Assembly: GCF_013036045.1 (NCBI RefSeq) | Contig: NZ_WTPX01000025.1 | Span: 1 to 43,983 of the forward strand | Length of the DNA stretch: 43,983 nucleotides | Reading direction: 5' to 3' | Source of the DNA: Alienimonas chondri | GTDB lineage: Bacteria > Planctomycetota > Planctomycetia > Planctomycetales > Planctomycetaceae | Shown: piece after piece, positions 1 through 10,059 of the stretch | How positions within the stretch are numbered: the first letter of the stretch is position 1 | How the letters are laid out: each line of letters starts with the position of its first letter | Notes under the pieces: generated by a model | Told to the model about the DNA's origin: nothing | Databases searched by the model: none | The model's input: the letters and a program-made list of their open reading frames with translations, nothing else | Translations under genes and position numbers: made by a program

Positions 1-20
1 GTATAGATCGCCGCCGCCCG

Positions 21-773
21 ATGACCGCCGACACGCCCTCCCCCGCCGATCAGTCCGCTCCGCCCCGGCGCGTGCCGTGGCCGGCGGCGGCGATCTATAC
101 GGCGTTTCTCGCCGTGCTCGTGCCGGTGTATTGGCATTATTATGGGCCGACGAACTTCCTCTACTTCTGCGACCTGGCGCTGTTTCTAGCGCTGATCTCC
201 GTCTGGACGCAGCGGTCGCTGTGGGCGAGCGCCGCGGCGGTGGGCATCCTGATTCCGCAGGCGGTCTGGGTGGCGGACTTCTTCGTGACGATGGCCGGCG
301 GAGAGTTGCTCGGCATGACGGACTATATGTTCGACTTCGACAACCGCGAGGAACTGTTCCTGCGGGGGCTGAGCTTCTTCCACTTCTGGCTGCCCTTCCT
401 GCTGGGCTATATCGTGTGGAAACTCGGCTACGACCGGCGGGGGCTGGTCGTGTGGACCGTGATCGCTTGGGCGGCGATGCTGATCGGCTACTTCCTGCTG
501 CCCGGGCCCGGTGAGGCGCCCGACCGGTTCACGCCGCAGAACGTGAACTACGTGTTCGGCACCTCGGAGAAGGAACCGCAGACGATGGTTCCCCCGCTGG
601 TCTGGTTCGGCGGGCTGCTGATCGGCCTGCCGGCGCTGGTGTTCGTGCCCACCCACTTCGCCCTGCGGGCGCTGTGCGTCGACGCCACGCCGGGAGCGGC
701 CCCGCGGCGAGTTCCCCTCGCCGCCGACGACGAGCCGGCAAGCGACGTTTCCGGTCGGGAGCGGTCGGCTTAG
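21..773 (+). CDS. Six-helix integral membrane protein of unknown function
   Basis: The 250-residue product has about six hydrophobic helices (near residues 20-43, 46-63, 67-92, 117-137, 143-162 and 192-220) joined by short loops and ending in a charged, disordered-looking tail. The loops are rich in Trp, Tyr and Phe (for example VYWHYYGP), and there is no enzymatic motif I recognise. It starts at an ATG close to the window edge, so any upstream operon partner is out of view. The next gene, cysS, begins 50 bases after the stop. I recall similar proteins being listed in planctomycetes only as membrane-associated proteins; that is memory, not a search. The reading frame is secure, the function is unknown. 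Confidence 0.75.
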   Translation: MTADTPSPADQSAPPRRVPWPAAAIYTAFLAVLVPVYWHYYGPTNFLYFCDLALFLALISVWTQRSLWASAAAVGILIPQAVWVADFFVTMAGGELLGMTDYMFDFDNREELFLRGLSFFHFWLPFLLGYIVWKLGYDRRGLVVWTVIAWAAMLIGYFLLPGPGEAPDRFTPQNVNYVFGTSEKEPQTMVPPLVWFGGLLIGLPALVFVPTHFALRALCVDATPGAAPRRVPLAADDEPASDVSGRERSA

Positions 774-823
774 ACTGCCGCGCTCACCTCGCCGCCGACG
801 GACCGCCCCCGCTTCCCCACGTC

Positions 824-2335
<1,512 letters not shown>

Positions 2336-2370
2336 GCGGGGGGGGCTCCTGTCACGAGGCCGCCCGCGGC

Positions 2371-3045
2371 TCAGCTGAGGTCCGCAGCGGCGAACAGTTC
2401 GTTCAACTCGATGCGGAAGCCGGGCAGAACCGGGTCGCCGACGAGAGCGTCGCCGGGGCCGAGCGGGCGGTCGTCGTCCGGGCCGGCCCAGATGACGGCG
2501 GTGCGGGCCTCGGGGTCGACCTCCCAGACCCGCACCACGCCCGCGGCGAAGTAGATGGACCGTTTTCGCTCCATCTCCCGGCGGGTGTTGCCGGGCGAGA
2601 GCACCTCGACGACTAGCGCCGGCGGCACGTCGGAATAGCCCTGCCGCCGGAGTCCGTCCGGCCGGGCGGCCCGCGGGGTGAAGGAGGCGTCCGGCGCCCG
2701 CAATCCGTCAATGAAGTGGAAGAACCCGTCCGCCGGGTGAACCCAGCCGAGCTTGCCGGGTTCGACAAAGTTGCCCAACAGCCGGACGAACTCGCCGCCG
2801 AGCCAAGACGAAAGGTCGCTCACGGCTTTCTCGATCAGGGTTCCGTCGATTAACTCGAACACGCCGACGCCGCGGGCGTTGATGCGGGCGTGGTCCTCCT
2901 CGGTCGCCGTGCCGGGGGCGGGGTCGCGGACGACCCGCGAGCCGGGAATGGGGCCGAAGCGATCCAGCAGGTCGGCCAGCGTTAGCCCCGGCGACGAAGC
3001 CGGGGCACGGGGCGCTTGGATGGGCGAATCGATCACGGCGGACAT
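2371..3045 (-). CDS. Uma2 family (DUF820) PD-(D/E)XK nuclease-fold protein
   Basis: The 224-residue protein has the family hallmarks: a PDASF segment (Asp119), the core strand PPALVVEVLSPGN (Glu147), Lys161 in an ERKRSIYFAAGV helix, the VRVWEVDPEA strand and a late LPGF motif. These fit the PD-(D/E)XK fold. Uma2 proteins are abundant in cyanobacteria and planctomycetes, usually as scattered single genes, and their real substrate is unknown. This copy stands alone, convergent with cysS and divergent from kdsD. The acidic and basic residues of the core look intact, so it is not an obvious pseudogene. Endonuclease activity is inferred from the fold only. Confidence 0.88.
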   Translation of the reverse strand: MSAVIDSPIQAPRAPASSPGLTLADLLDRFGPIPGSRVVRDPAPGTATEEDHARINARGVGVFELIDGTLIEKAVSDLSSWLGGEFVRLLGNFVEPGKLGWVHPADGFFHFIDGLRAPDASFTPRAARPDGLRRQGYSDVPPALVVEVLSPGNTRREMERKRSIYFAAGVVRVWEVDPEARTAVIWAGPDDDRPLGPGDALVGDPVLPGFRIELNELFAAADLS

Positions 3046-3086
3046 GAATTGAGTTTACCACGGCGGCCGCCCCGCGCGACTCGCTC

Positions 3087-3116
3087 TTCACCCCGGCCCC
3101 GCGGTCGCACTATAAC
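3087..3116 (+). promoter_or_regulatory. Candidate sigma-70-type promoter for kdsD
   Basis: In the 107-base gap between the divergent Uma2 gene and kdsD there is ttcacc (3087-3092, 4 of 6 to TTGACA) and tataac (3111-3116, 5 of 6 to TATAAT) with an 18-base spacer. This would place transcription start near 3123, about 30 bases before the GTG start. It rests on sequence resemblance only. Confidence 0.4.
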
Positions 3117-3152
3117 GGTGGGGTTCCCCGCTCCGCTTGGAGATCCCGCCCC

Positions 3153-4169
3153 GTGGGTCTGCCCGCCGTTCAAGCCGATGTTGCTCAGGACCTCGTTCCC
3201 TTCGACCGATTCGCCGCGGCGAATCGGGCCGCGGAGGTGCTGCGCGCGGAGGCCGACGCACTGTTCGCTCTGGCCAAGGCGCCGCCGGCGGGGCTGATGG
3301 AGGCGGCGGATCTGATCGAATCCCGCGGCGGGGGCGTGGTCGTCACGGGGATGGGCAAGGCGGGGTTGGTCGGACGCAAGATCGCCGCGACGCTGGCGAG
3401 CCTCGGCACGCCGGCCTGCGTGCTGCACCCGGGCGAAGCGGTGCACGGGGATCTCGGCATGGTTCGCGACGATGCGACCGTCCTCGCCCTGTCGCACAGC
3501 GGGGAGACGGCGGAGGTCACCCAGATTCTCGCCTCGCTGAGCCGCCGCGGCGTGCCGGTGGTCGCGGTCACGGCCAAGGAAACCAGCACGCTGGGCCGGG
3601 CGGCGGCGGTGGTCGTGGCGATGGGCAAGCTGCGGGAAGCGGACGCCCATAACCTCGCCCCCACGGTCAGCACCTGTGCGATGATGGCGCTGGGCGACGC
3701 CCTCGCCGTGCTGCTGAGCGAACGCGCCGGCTTCACCCCGGACCGCTTCGCCGCCTTCCACCCGGCCGGCTCGCTGGGTCGCAAACTGGCCCGGGTCGAT
3801 GAGGTGATGCGCACCGGCGACGCGTTGCGGGTGTTCACGGACGATCAACCGGTGCGTAAGGTGCTGGAGACGTCGCAGGGCGAACGCCGCACCGGCGCCG
3901 TGATGCTGACCGACCCCGCCGGCCGGCTGACCGGCCTGTTCACCGACAGCGATCTCGCCCGACTGCTGGCCCGGCGGGGGGAACACGAACTCGACCGTCC
4001 CATCCGCGCCGTGATGACCCGCGAGCCGATCACCGTCTCGCCGGACGGCTCCGTCGGGGAGGCCGTCAGCCTGTTGAAACGTCGGAAGCTCAGCGAGTTG
4101 CCGGTCGTCGACGCCGCCGGGCGCCCGATCGGGCTGGTGGACATCACCGACTTGATCGGCTTGGTTTGA
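3153..4169 (+). CDS. kdsD: Arabinose-5-phosphate isomerase (KdsD/KpsF family), SIS plus two CBS domains
   Basis: Interconverts ribulose-5-phosphate and arabinose-5-phosphate, the first step toward Kdo of lipopolysaccharide. The SIS domain fills about residues 20-205, with GMGKAGLVGRKIA, HPGEAVHGDLGM, the sugar-phosphate loop SHSGET, LAPTVSTCAMM and HPAGSLGRKL. Two CBS motifs follow (about 213-270 and 283-338), the second ending LPVVDAAGRPIGLVDITDL. The length of 338 matches the family (about 328). The start is GTG, with GGAG about ten bases upstream. It is followed after 47 bases by the giant LptC/LptA-like gene, mirroring the proteobacterial kdsD-kdsC-lptC-lptA order without kdsC. The alternative, a sugar-phosphate isomerase for another glycan, is less likely. 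Confidence 0.92.
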   Translation: MGLPAVQADVAQDLVPFDRFAAANRAAEVLRAEADALFALAKAPPAGLMEAADLIESRGGGVVVTGMGKAGLVGRKIAATLASLGTPACVLHPGEAVHGDLGMVRDDATVLALSHSGETAEVTQILASLSRRGVPVVAVTAKETSTLGRAAAVVVAMGKLREADAHNLAPTVSTCAMMALGDALAVLLSERAGFTPDRFAAFHPAGSLGRKLARVDEVMRTGDALRVFTDDQPVRKVLETSQGERRTGAVMLTDPAGRLTGLFTDSDLARLLARRGEHELDRPIRAVMTREPITVSPDGSVGEAVSLLKRRKLSELPVVDAAGRPIGLVDITDLIGLV

Positions 4170-4216
4170 ACCGCTTGGTTTGAACCGGGACCGATCCGCT
4201 TCTCACAAACGCCGCC

Positions 4217-7200
4217 GTGTCGAATCCCGATTCCCGCCGCACCGCTCCCGGCCCCGGCGCTCCGGCGATCGGACCGCGGTACGGGCCGACGTCCGTCACC
4301 CGTCGGGCGGCGCTGACGACCGGCGCCGCGGCGGGGCTGACGGGGCTGTATCTGGCGTATGCGGCGACGGTCACGCCGCTGCTCGAATCCGCCCGGATGA
4401 AGGCGGACACCGAAGCCGAGGGCCGCGAGAAGGGGATCCTCGCTCCGAAGTCCAACAAGGAACTCGCCCAACGCTACCTGCCGCATGCGCCGTTCGCCGA
4501 GGAGGCGAAATATCAGATCGGCTCCGGCAACAGCATGATGTATTGGAACGAGTGGGAGATCGTGGAGCGGGGCGAGAAGAGCGCCTTGCAGGTCTCCCCG
4601 TTCGCGATGGTCGTCGTGGACGACGCCGGCCTCGATCCCGAAACCGGCGGCAAGCCGCCCACGACCGTCACGGCGGGCAAAGCCCTGCTGCGGTTTGAAT
4701 CGAACATCTCCGAGGAGATGGTCTCCAGCCCCGGACGGGTCGTCAACGGCGTCTTTCAAGGTGCCGTGCGGGTCGACGGCGAAGGCGGGTTGCAGATCGT
4801 CGGCTCCAATTTTCAATACTGGGAGGGCGACCCGACGAACAAGTTCTCCATTCTGTTAAGCGACTATCCCGTCGACTTCCGCCACGGCGGCTCGAACCAT
4901 ATCGACGGCGACGGGGAGCGGATCGCCCGCGGGCATGAGGGCCACGGCAAGGGCGTGGAGGTGAAGCTGTTCCGCACCCGCACCCCCGGGTCCTACGACA
5001 ACATCGCCGCCGACGGCCTCGCCGAGGTCGCCGTGCGCGGTCCGGTCGCGCTCACCCTGCAAAGCGGCAGCGGCCTGCCCGGTCTCGATGCCGCCGGCGG
5101 CCCGCTGGCCGACGCCGACGCCGAAGCGGTCGAGGACGTGAATCAGGACGAACCGCGTCAGCCGGTACACATCACCGCGACCGGGCGGCTGGTGTTCGAT
5201 CCGCACGCCAACACGGCTCTGTTCACCGCGATCGAACCGGAGGGCGTCCGCGCCTGGCGGGACCAACCGGCCGGCACCGTGCCGCCCTCGCCGGATCGGG
5301 CGGGACCGGACGAGCTGATCGCCGACGACCTGCTGGTCATGTTCTCCCCCGCGACGCCGGAAGCTCGCGAGGAAGCCGCGGCGATGCGGGCCGCCCGCGA
5401 GAACCGCAACTGGGACGACCGGGGGTTCTACGCCGCCGACGACGATCTCGAAGCGACCGCCGTCATCGCCAACGGCGCCCCGGTCCGGGTGAACTCGCCG
5501 GCCCGGCAGGTTCAGACGACCTCCGCCCGCTTGGAACACGACGTTCGCAAGGACGTCCTCACCCTGATCGGCCGCACCGACGGCGACCGCCCGCAACCGG
5601 CCACCGGCGTGCAGCCCGCGGTGTTCCGACAGGCGGCCCGACTCCGCCCGGAACTGGGCGACGTCGTGCGGGTGATGCTGCCGGACTCCGTCATCGATTG
5701 TCCGCGACTCGTGGTGATGCCGCCGGAGATCCCGGCGGGCGTCGACCCGAAATCCGTCGACGCCCCCCGGCGGATCAATGCGCTCGGCCCCGGGACGCTG
5801 CGGCGGACGGACCCGGAAACCGGCGAACCCGCTGCGCTGGTCAAATGGCCGGGCACGCTCACAACCCAGCGCGACGCCGGGAACGGGCGGGACGTCGTCA
5901 TTCTCACCGGCCCGAAGCGGCCCCAGCGGGATGCGAACGGGCACACGGCGCTGGCCGATCAGGTGATCGTGCAGACCTTCGCGGAAGGCTCCGACCTCGC
6001 GGCGGATCACATCGTCCTGGAGTTGGAGAAGAACCCGGACGCCGACAATCAGCCGCCGTCCGACGCGAACGGCAGCGCCCCGCCGGAGAACGACGGCGCC
6101 CTGGCCGGAGCGGACCCGATGGGCGGGAAGATGCGACCGGCGAAGGCGATCGCGACCGGCTCCGTCCGCATGAAGGGGCCGGAGCTGCTCGCCGGGGCGA
6201 AGAGCGTGCATGTCGACTTCGTCGATCCCCCGCCCCTGCCCCCCAAACCGCCGGGCGACGCGGTCGCCGACGCCGGCGGAGCGGGCGGACCGGGCGCCGC
6301 CACGCCCGCGGAACCGACGCCGGAGCCGGAGAAGGAAGAGCCGAAGCAACCCGGCCCGCTCTCCAAGTTCTACGCGGACGACATCGTCGCCACGCTGGTC
6401 CGGGCCCGGACCGACGAACGGGGCGTCGAGGTGCAGGAAGGCTACGTCTCCCACGGCGTCGCCACCGGTCAGGTCGGCCTCTTCCAGGACGCGGCCCCGC
6501 CGACCGAACCCGGCGGGAAGGGACGCGATCGGCGCTATGCCAAAGCTTCCAGAATGGTCGTCACCGGCGCCGGCCCCGGCGAGCAATTGCTGACGATGTT
6601 CGGCAAGGAAGCGACCGAGGACTCCCCCGCGATCCCCGCGGAACTCGAGGGCAGCGGCTCCGACCTCACCGGGCCGGAGATCCGCTTCGATCCCCAGAAG
6701 AACACCGCCGTCGTCGTCGGCGCCGGCTGGCTCAACCTGCCCGTCAAAGGCGGGGGCATGCCGGGGTTCGCCGGCGCCTCCGAACCGGACCCGGCCGCAC
6801 AGCTCTCCGCGGACGAGGAGGACCCGGACCTCCCCTCCCGCAAATCGGTGCGGGTGGACTGGCGCGAATCGATGACGTTCGACGGCAGCGTTGCGACGTT
6901 CTACGGCGGCGCCCGCACCTTGTTCCACGGCATCGAGGGCGAGGTCGGTTCGCCGCAATATACGGAGGACACCGTCAGCCTGTATTGCAAATTGATGACC
7001 GTCACCCTCACGGAGAAGGTCGTCTTCGGCTCCTCCCTGCCCGGCGCCGAGCGGTCTCCCAGCGAACGGGGGCCGGGGGATAAGAAGGCGAACGAAGCCG
7101 AGATCAAACTCATCACCTGCCACGGCCGGGTGAACGTCCGCGGTCGGCAGGACGCCCCGGACCCGCGTCAGGCCAATCCCAAGGAACGACTGGTCCCGCG

Positions 7201-7906
7201 CGAGGCCCAGCGGGTCGAGGCCTCCTTCGCCCAGTTGGAAGTGCTGTGGAAGACCGGCGACTTCACCGCCCAGGGCGAGGGCGATATGAAGGTCTGGCGC
7301 CGCGACGACAAGACCGCCCCCGCCCCCGCCGGGAACGCCACGGTCCGGCCGAACGCCGGTCGCCAGCGGAGCATCGCCCTCCCCTGCGAATTAATTCACG
7401 TCGTCTTCAAGCGGGACGTCCGCGGCAACCTGAACGGCCCGGATGCGATCTTCCACCCGAATGCCGACGGCGACGTGGAAGTGACCCACGGCCCCGTGCG
7501 GGACTTCGGCGTGCCGCTGCTGACCGGCCCGGCGGTCTCCCTGCCGGCGGGCGCTTCGCGGATGAAGTCGCGTCGACTCGAACTGCGACACGTCGCCGCC
7601 GCCAATGCGGACGAACCCAAGACCCGCGAGCTGTTCGCCAGCGTCAACGTGGAGATCGAGGGCCACGGCGAATCCAACGACGGCAAGCCCGGCGCCTGGT
7701 ACTGGGCCAACGCCCCGCAGGCGACGTACAACGAAGCGAAGGACCGTTTGCAGCTCAACGGCAACGCCGACGGCCTCGTGCAGTTGTATCGCGCCGCCAC
7801 CGAAACCGGCCCGCGGACCCTCGCGACCAGCCGTACGATCGTCTACTTCCCCGAGACGAATAAAGTCGACGTGAAGGGCGTCCAGGATCTCGACGGCTTG
7901 CCGTGA
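4217..7906 (+). CDS. Giant membrane-anchored protein with LptC-like and LptA/OstA-like regions
   Basis: The 1229-residue protein starts at GTG. A basic N-terminus is followed by one hydrophobic helix at about residues 31-50, then a long periplasmic part. Residues about 95-260 form beta-rich sequence (a YWNEWEIVERG segment, later LLSDYPVDFRHGG) that I read as LptC-like. The last 150 residues have the LptA/OstA rhythm: an ATYNEAKDRLQLNGNADGLV segment, then TIVYFPETNKVDVKGV. Between them lie further predicted beta segments and Pro/Glu-rich linkers (about 600-710). LptC is normally about 190 residues and LptA about 185, so this would be a fusion with extra repeats. The position directly after kdsD supports a role in lipopolysaccharide transport, but the family call is from pattern, not a profile hit. 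The TRRAALTTGAAAG start also resembles a Tat signal. Confidence 0.55.
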   Translation: MSNPDSRRTAPGPGAPAIGPRYGPTSVTRRAALTTGAAAGLTGLYLAYAATVTPLLESARMKADTEAEGREKGILAPKSNKELAQRYLPHAPFAEEAKYQIGSGNSMMYWNEWEIVERGEKSALQVSPFAMVVVDDAGLDPETGGKPPTTVTAGKALLRFESNISEEMVSSPGRVVNGVFQGAVRVDGEGGLQIVGSNFQYWEGDPTNKFSILLSDYPVDFRHGGSNHIDGDGERIARGHEGHGKGVEVKLFRTRTPGSYDNIAADGLAEVAVRGPVALTLQSGSGLPGLDAAGGPLADADAEAVEDVNQDEPRQPVHITATGRLVFDPHANTALFTAIEPEGVRAWRDQPAGTVPPSPDRAGPDELIADDLLVMFSPATPEAREEAAAMRAARENRNWDDRGFYAADDDLEATAVIANGAPVRVNSPARQVQTTSARLEHDVRKDVLTLIGRTDGDRPQPATGVQPAVFRQAARLRPELGDVVRVMLPDSVIDCPRLVVMPPEIPAGVDPKSVDAPRRINALGPGTLRRTDPETGEPAALVKWPGTLTTQRDAGNGRDVVILTGPKRPQRDANGHTALADQVIVQTFAEGSDLAADHIVLELEKNPDADNQPPSDANGSAPPENDGALAGADPMGGKMRPAKAIATGSVRMKGPELLAGAKSVHVDFVDPPPLPPKPPGDAVADAGGAGGPGAATPAEPTPEPEKEEPKQPGPLSKFYADDIVATLVRARTDERGVEVQEGYVSHGVATGQVGLFQDAAPPTEPGGKGRDRRYAKASRMVVTGAGPGEQLLTMFGKEATEDSPAIPAELEGSGSDLTGPEIRFDPQKNTAVVVGAGWLNLPVKGGGMPGFAGASEPDPAAQLSADEEDPDLPSRKSVRVDWRESMTFDGSVATFYGGARTLFHGIEGEVGSPQYTEDTVSLYCKLMTVTLTEKVVFGSSLPGAERSPSERGPGDKKANEAEIKLITCHGRVNVRGRQDAPDPRQANPKERLVPREAQRVEASFAQLEVLWKTGDFTAQGEGDMKVWRRDDKTAPAPAGNATVRPNAGRQRSIALPCELIHVVFKRDVRGNLNGPDAIFHPNADGDVEVTHGPVRDFGVPLLTGPAVSLPAGASRMKSRRLELRHVAAANADEPKTRELFASVNVEIEGHGESNDGKPGAWYWANAPQATYNEAKDRLQLNGNADGLVQLYRAATETGPRTLATSRTIVYFPETNKVDVKGVQDLDGLP

Positions 7907-7941
7907 CGGGCGGAGAGATCAAGCAGGGGACGGACGGTTTC

Positions 7942-7965
7942 TCCCCCTCCCTTGAGGGAGGGGGA
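7942..7965. terminator. Bidirectional terminator-like hairpin
   Basis: Arms ccccctccct (7943-7952) and agggaggggg (7955-7964), extended by a T-A pair, lie between two convergent genes. The nominal two-base loop opens to TTGA. Four A residues follow on the plus strand, giving a short U-run in the minus-strand transcript. Confidence 0.6.
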
Positions 7966-8002
7966 AAACAGGAATGAGTCGCCGCCCCGCCCCGCCCCGC
8001 CT

Positions 8003-9400
8003 CTACTCCGATAAATCGGCTCGCACCAGCTCGTTGTCGTTCCGCCAGAACACGCTCTTCATCGCGTAGGCCGGCTGGACCCAGACGACCCGGCGGCCGC
8101 CGGCGATCTGGGTGGGCTTCAATAACGTCTTAGAGCCGGAGATCGTCGCGCCCTCGGGGGAGAGCGTGCCGCTTTGCAGTTCGCCGGTCTCCACGGCGAA
8201 GTAGGCGGCGTTCGTGTCGCGGATCGGGGTCGTGAAGATCGTGCCCCAATTCATGCGGCTGTCGAAGAATTCCCGGTCTTGGGCGAGGCGGTCGCCGGAC
8301 CGCATGTCCGCGACGATATAGACGCCGCTTTTATCGGGGCTGAAGATCGCCCCGTTCTCGCCCATGCCGGGGGCGACGACCGGCGTGTTCATGACGCCGT
8401 TCATCCCCGTGCGGGCGTCGCCGCGCCAGAGGATCTGCGGCTCGTCCGTCGGGTCGACGGCGAGCTTGACCATCGCGCACTGCGAGGAGTCCTCGGCCAT
8501 GCAGAACAGCAGGCGGTCGTCCCCGTCCTCGACCAGCACCGGGTGCGCGATCGACATATTATATTGCGGGGCCAATCCCACGCTCCAATGCACCTCGCCG
8601 GTGGCCGGGTCGACGGCGTTGAGGCTCTCCGCGGTCCACGCGGCGAGGAACTCCTTGCCGTTCACCTCATACAGCGCCGGCGGAGCGTAGCCGACTTCAT
8701 CCTCCGCCCGGCAGGCCTTCCACTTCAGTTCGCCGGACGTTTTGTTCACGCACAGCAGCGCCCCGTCCGTCGGACCGGCGATCACGTACAGGTTCTCGCC
8801 GTCGATCAGCGGGTGCGAGGCGAAGCCCCAGATCGGGACCGTCGAACCGAACTTCTCGACGACGTTATAGCCCCACACCTTCGCTCCGGTCCGAGCGTCC
8901 AGACAAACCAAATCGCCCATCGCCCCGAGGAAATACACCCGTCCGCCGGGGCCGCCGAGACCGCCGGGTTCGATCTCCACCGTCGGCGTGACCCGCGGGC
9001 CGGCGGGGTATTGAATGCGATAGGTGACCTGCGGGGCGTACTCCCACACGGCGTCGCCGGTTTTCGCATCGAGGCACAGCACCCGTTCCTTGCCGGAAAG
9101 GTCGGGGTTGGAGAACTGGTTGTCGGGGAAGGCGTCGGGGTCGTCGATCACCCAGTCTGCGACGAACACCCGTCCGCCGGCGACCGCCGGGCCGGCGTAG
9201 CCGCCGCCGATCTTCACCCGCCACAGCTCCTTCGGCGGCGTCTTCGAGAAGTCCGTCGTCACGCCCGTTTCCCGATAGACGCCGTCCCGCTGCGGGCCGA
9301 GCCACTGCGGCCAGTCGTCGGCGGAGGCGACCGCGGCGCTCGCCAGACACAGGACGATCGCCGACGGGGCGAACGTCGGCAGGGAGAAGGGCGAACGCAC
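8003..9400 (-). CDS. Exported PQQ-like beta-propeller repeat protein
   Basis: The 465-residue protein begins with a signal peptide (hydrophobic core about residues 8-24, ending AVASA) and the mature start DDWPQWLGP, which is typical of planctomycete PQQ-like propellers. Repeated blades include KERVLCLDAKTGDAVWEYAP, GDLVCLDARTGAKVWGYNV, LLCVNKTSGELKWKA and LNAVDPATGEVHWSVG, the tryptophan-docking pattern of the PQQ/BamB propeller fold. Such proteins may be quinoprotein-like or pure scaffolds; no catalytic quinone ligands can be assigned by eye. I chose the GTG at 9400 because the open frame upstream overlaps the plus-strand gene at 9528 and lacks a signal peptide at its start. No partner gene is obvious nearby. 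Confidence 0.85.
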   Translation of the reverse strand: MRSPFSLPTFAPSAIVLCLASAAVASADDWPQWLGPQRDGVYRETGVTTDFSKTPPKELWRVKIGGGYAGPAVAGGRVFVADWVIDDPDAFPDNQFSNPDLSGKERVLCLDAKTGDAVWEYAPQVTYRIQYPAGPRVTPTVEIEPGGLGGPGGRVYFLGAMGDLVCLDARTGAKVWGYNVVEKFGSTVPIWGFASHPLIDGENLYVIAGPTDGALLCVNKTSGELKWKACRAEDEVGYAPPALYEVNGKEFLAAWTAESLNAVDPATGEVHWSVGLAPQYNMSIAHPVLVEDGDDRLLFCMAEDSSQCAMVKLAVDPTDEPQILWRGDARTGMNGVMNTPVVAPGMGENGAIFSPDKSGVYIVADMRSGDRLAQDREFFDSRMNWGTIFTTPIRDTNAAYFAVETGELQSGTLSPEGATISGSKTLLKPTQIAGGRRVVWVQPAYAMKSVFWRNDNELVRADLSE

Positions 9401-9513
9401 GGCGGCCTCGGGGAATGTGGTTTGAACGGGCCTCGCATCATGCGGCGCGGGTCGACGGGGGCAACTGAATCGCCGCGGGCGTGCGCATGTCTGTCCGCCC
9501 GCTGCGGCGCTCC

Positions 9514-9519
9514 TACAAT
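9514..9519 (+). promoter_or_regulatory. Possible -10 element giving a near-leaderless transcript
   Basis: TACAAT (5 of 6 to consensus) sits only 8 bases before the ATG at 9528. A poor -35 (ctgtcc, 9491-9496) is 17 bases upstream. If used, the mRNA would begin at or next to the start codon. This is weak evidence. Confidence 0.3.
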
Positions 9520-9527
9520 GCAGACCG

Positions 9528-9908
9528 ATGCCCAAAGCCGCCCCCGACGATTCGCCGACCTCTGCCGACGCGGCGACTCCGCCCGGTCCTCCCGTCACCG
9601 CGCCGAACAAACGGGTCATCGTCCGCGGCCTGATGATCGGCGGGGCGTTGGGCGGCGCCTTCGGGGCGATGAACCTCGCGGCTGGCGATGCGGGGGTGAA
9701 CACCGGCGTGAACATTGAACGCCCCGCTCCCGGCGAACCGGAACGGCCCGGCGCCGAGAACTGGCACGCCCAGGCCGCTCGCTACACCGGCTGGTGCGTC
9801 TTCGGCGGGGCGCTGCTGGGCGGTCTGTCCGGCGCCGCCGCTCTCGCCCGCGATTCGCTCCGCGGCGGAGCGGAGCGTCCGCCGGCCGGCTACGACGACG
9901 GGAGATGA
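9528..9908 (+). CDS. Small membrane protein with two hydrophobic segments
   Basis: The 126-residue product has a Pro/Ala-rich N-terminus, a Gly-rich hydrophobic segment at about 36-52 (GLMIGGALGGAFGAMNLAA) and a second at about 89-107 (WCVFGGALLGGLSGAAALA). The two glycine-rich helices could form a hairpin in the membrane. I do not recognise the family. It is divergent from the beta-propeller gene and lies 151 bases before the VWA gene, with a perfect inverted repeat in between. The reading frame has normal composition, unlike the Arg-rich frames overlapping it, so I believe it is real. Confidence 0.6.
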   Translation: MPKAAPDDSPTSADAATPPGPPVTAPNKRVIVRGLMIGGALGGAFGAMNLAAGDAGVNTGVNIERPAPGEPERPGAENWHAQAARYTGWCVFGGALLGGLSGAAALARDSLRGGAERPPAGYDDGR

Positions 9909-9958
9909 CGATCGCCGCTCTCGCCCCGCCAACCCGACGCGTCCGCCCGCTTCACCAA

Positions 9959-10020
9959 CCCGAAGCGTCAGCGAGGGCGGACCAGAGGGCGAACCTCAAT
10001 TCCCTCGCTGACGCTTCGGG
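9959..10020. repeat. Perfect 19-bp inverted repeat, terminator-like
   Basis: cccgaagcgtcagcgaggg (9959-9977) is repeated exactly in inverted orientation at 10002-10020, with a 24-base loop. It lies after the small membrane protein gene and 39 bases before the VWA gene. There is no U-tract. I recall the core gaagcgtcagcgaggg as a common intergenic repeat of planctomycetes; that is memory and needs a search. Confidence 0.75.
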
Positions 10021-10059
10021 CTAGTTCTGCCTCACTCCGCCCCGCTCCTGCATAACGCC

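Noticed and set aside
4856-7123. 755-codon minus-strand frame opposite the LptC/LptA-like gene
   Set aside because: Same shadow composition; the plus-strand product has a membrane helix and regular beta-strand pattern.
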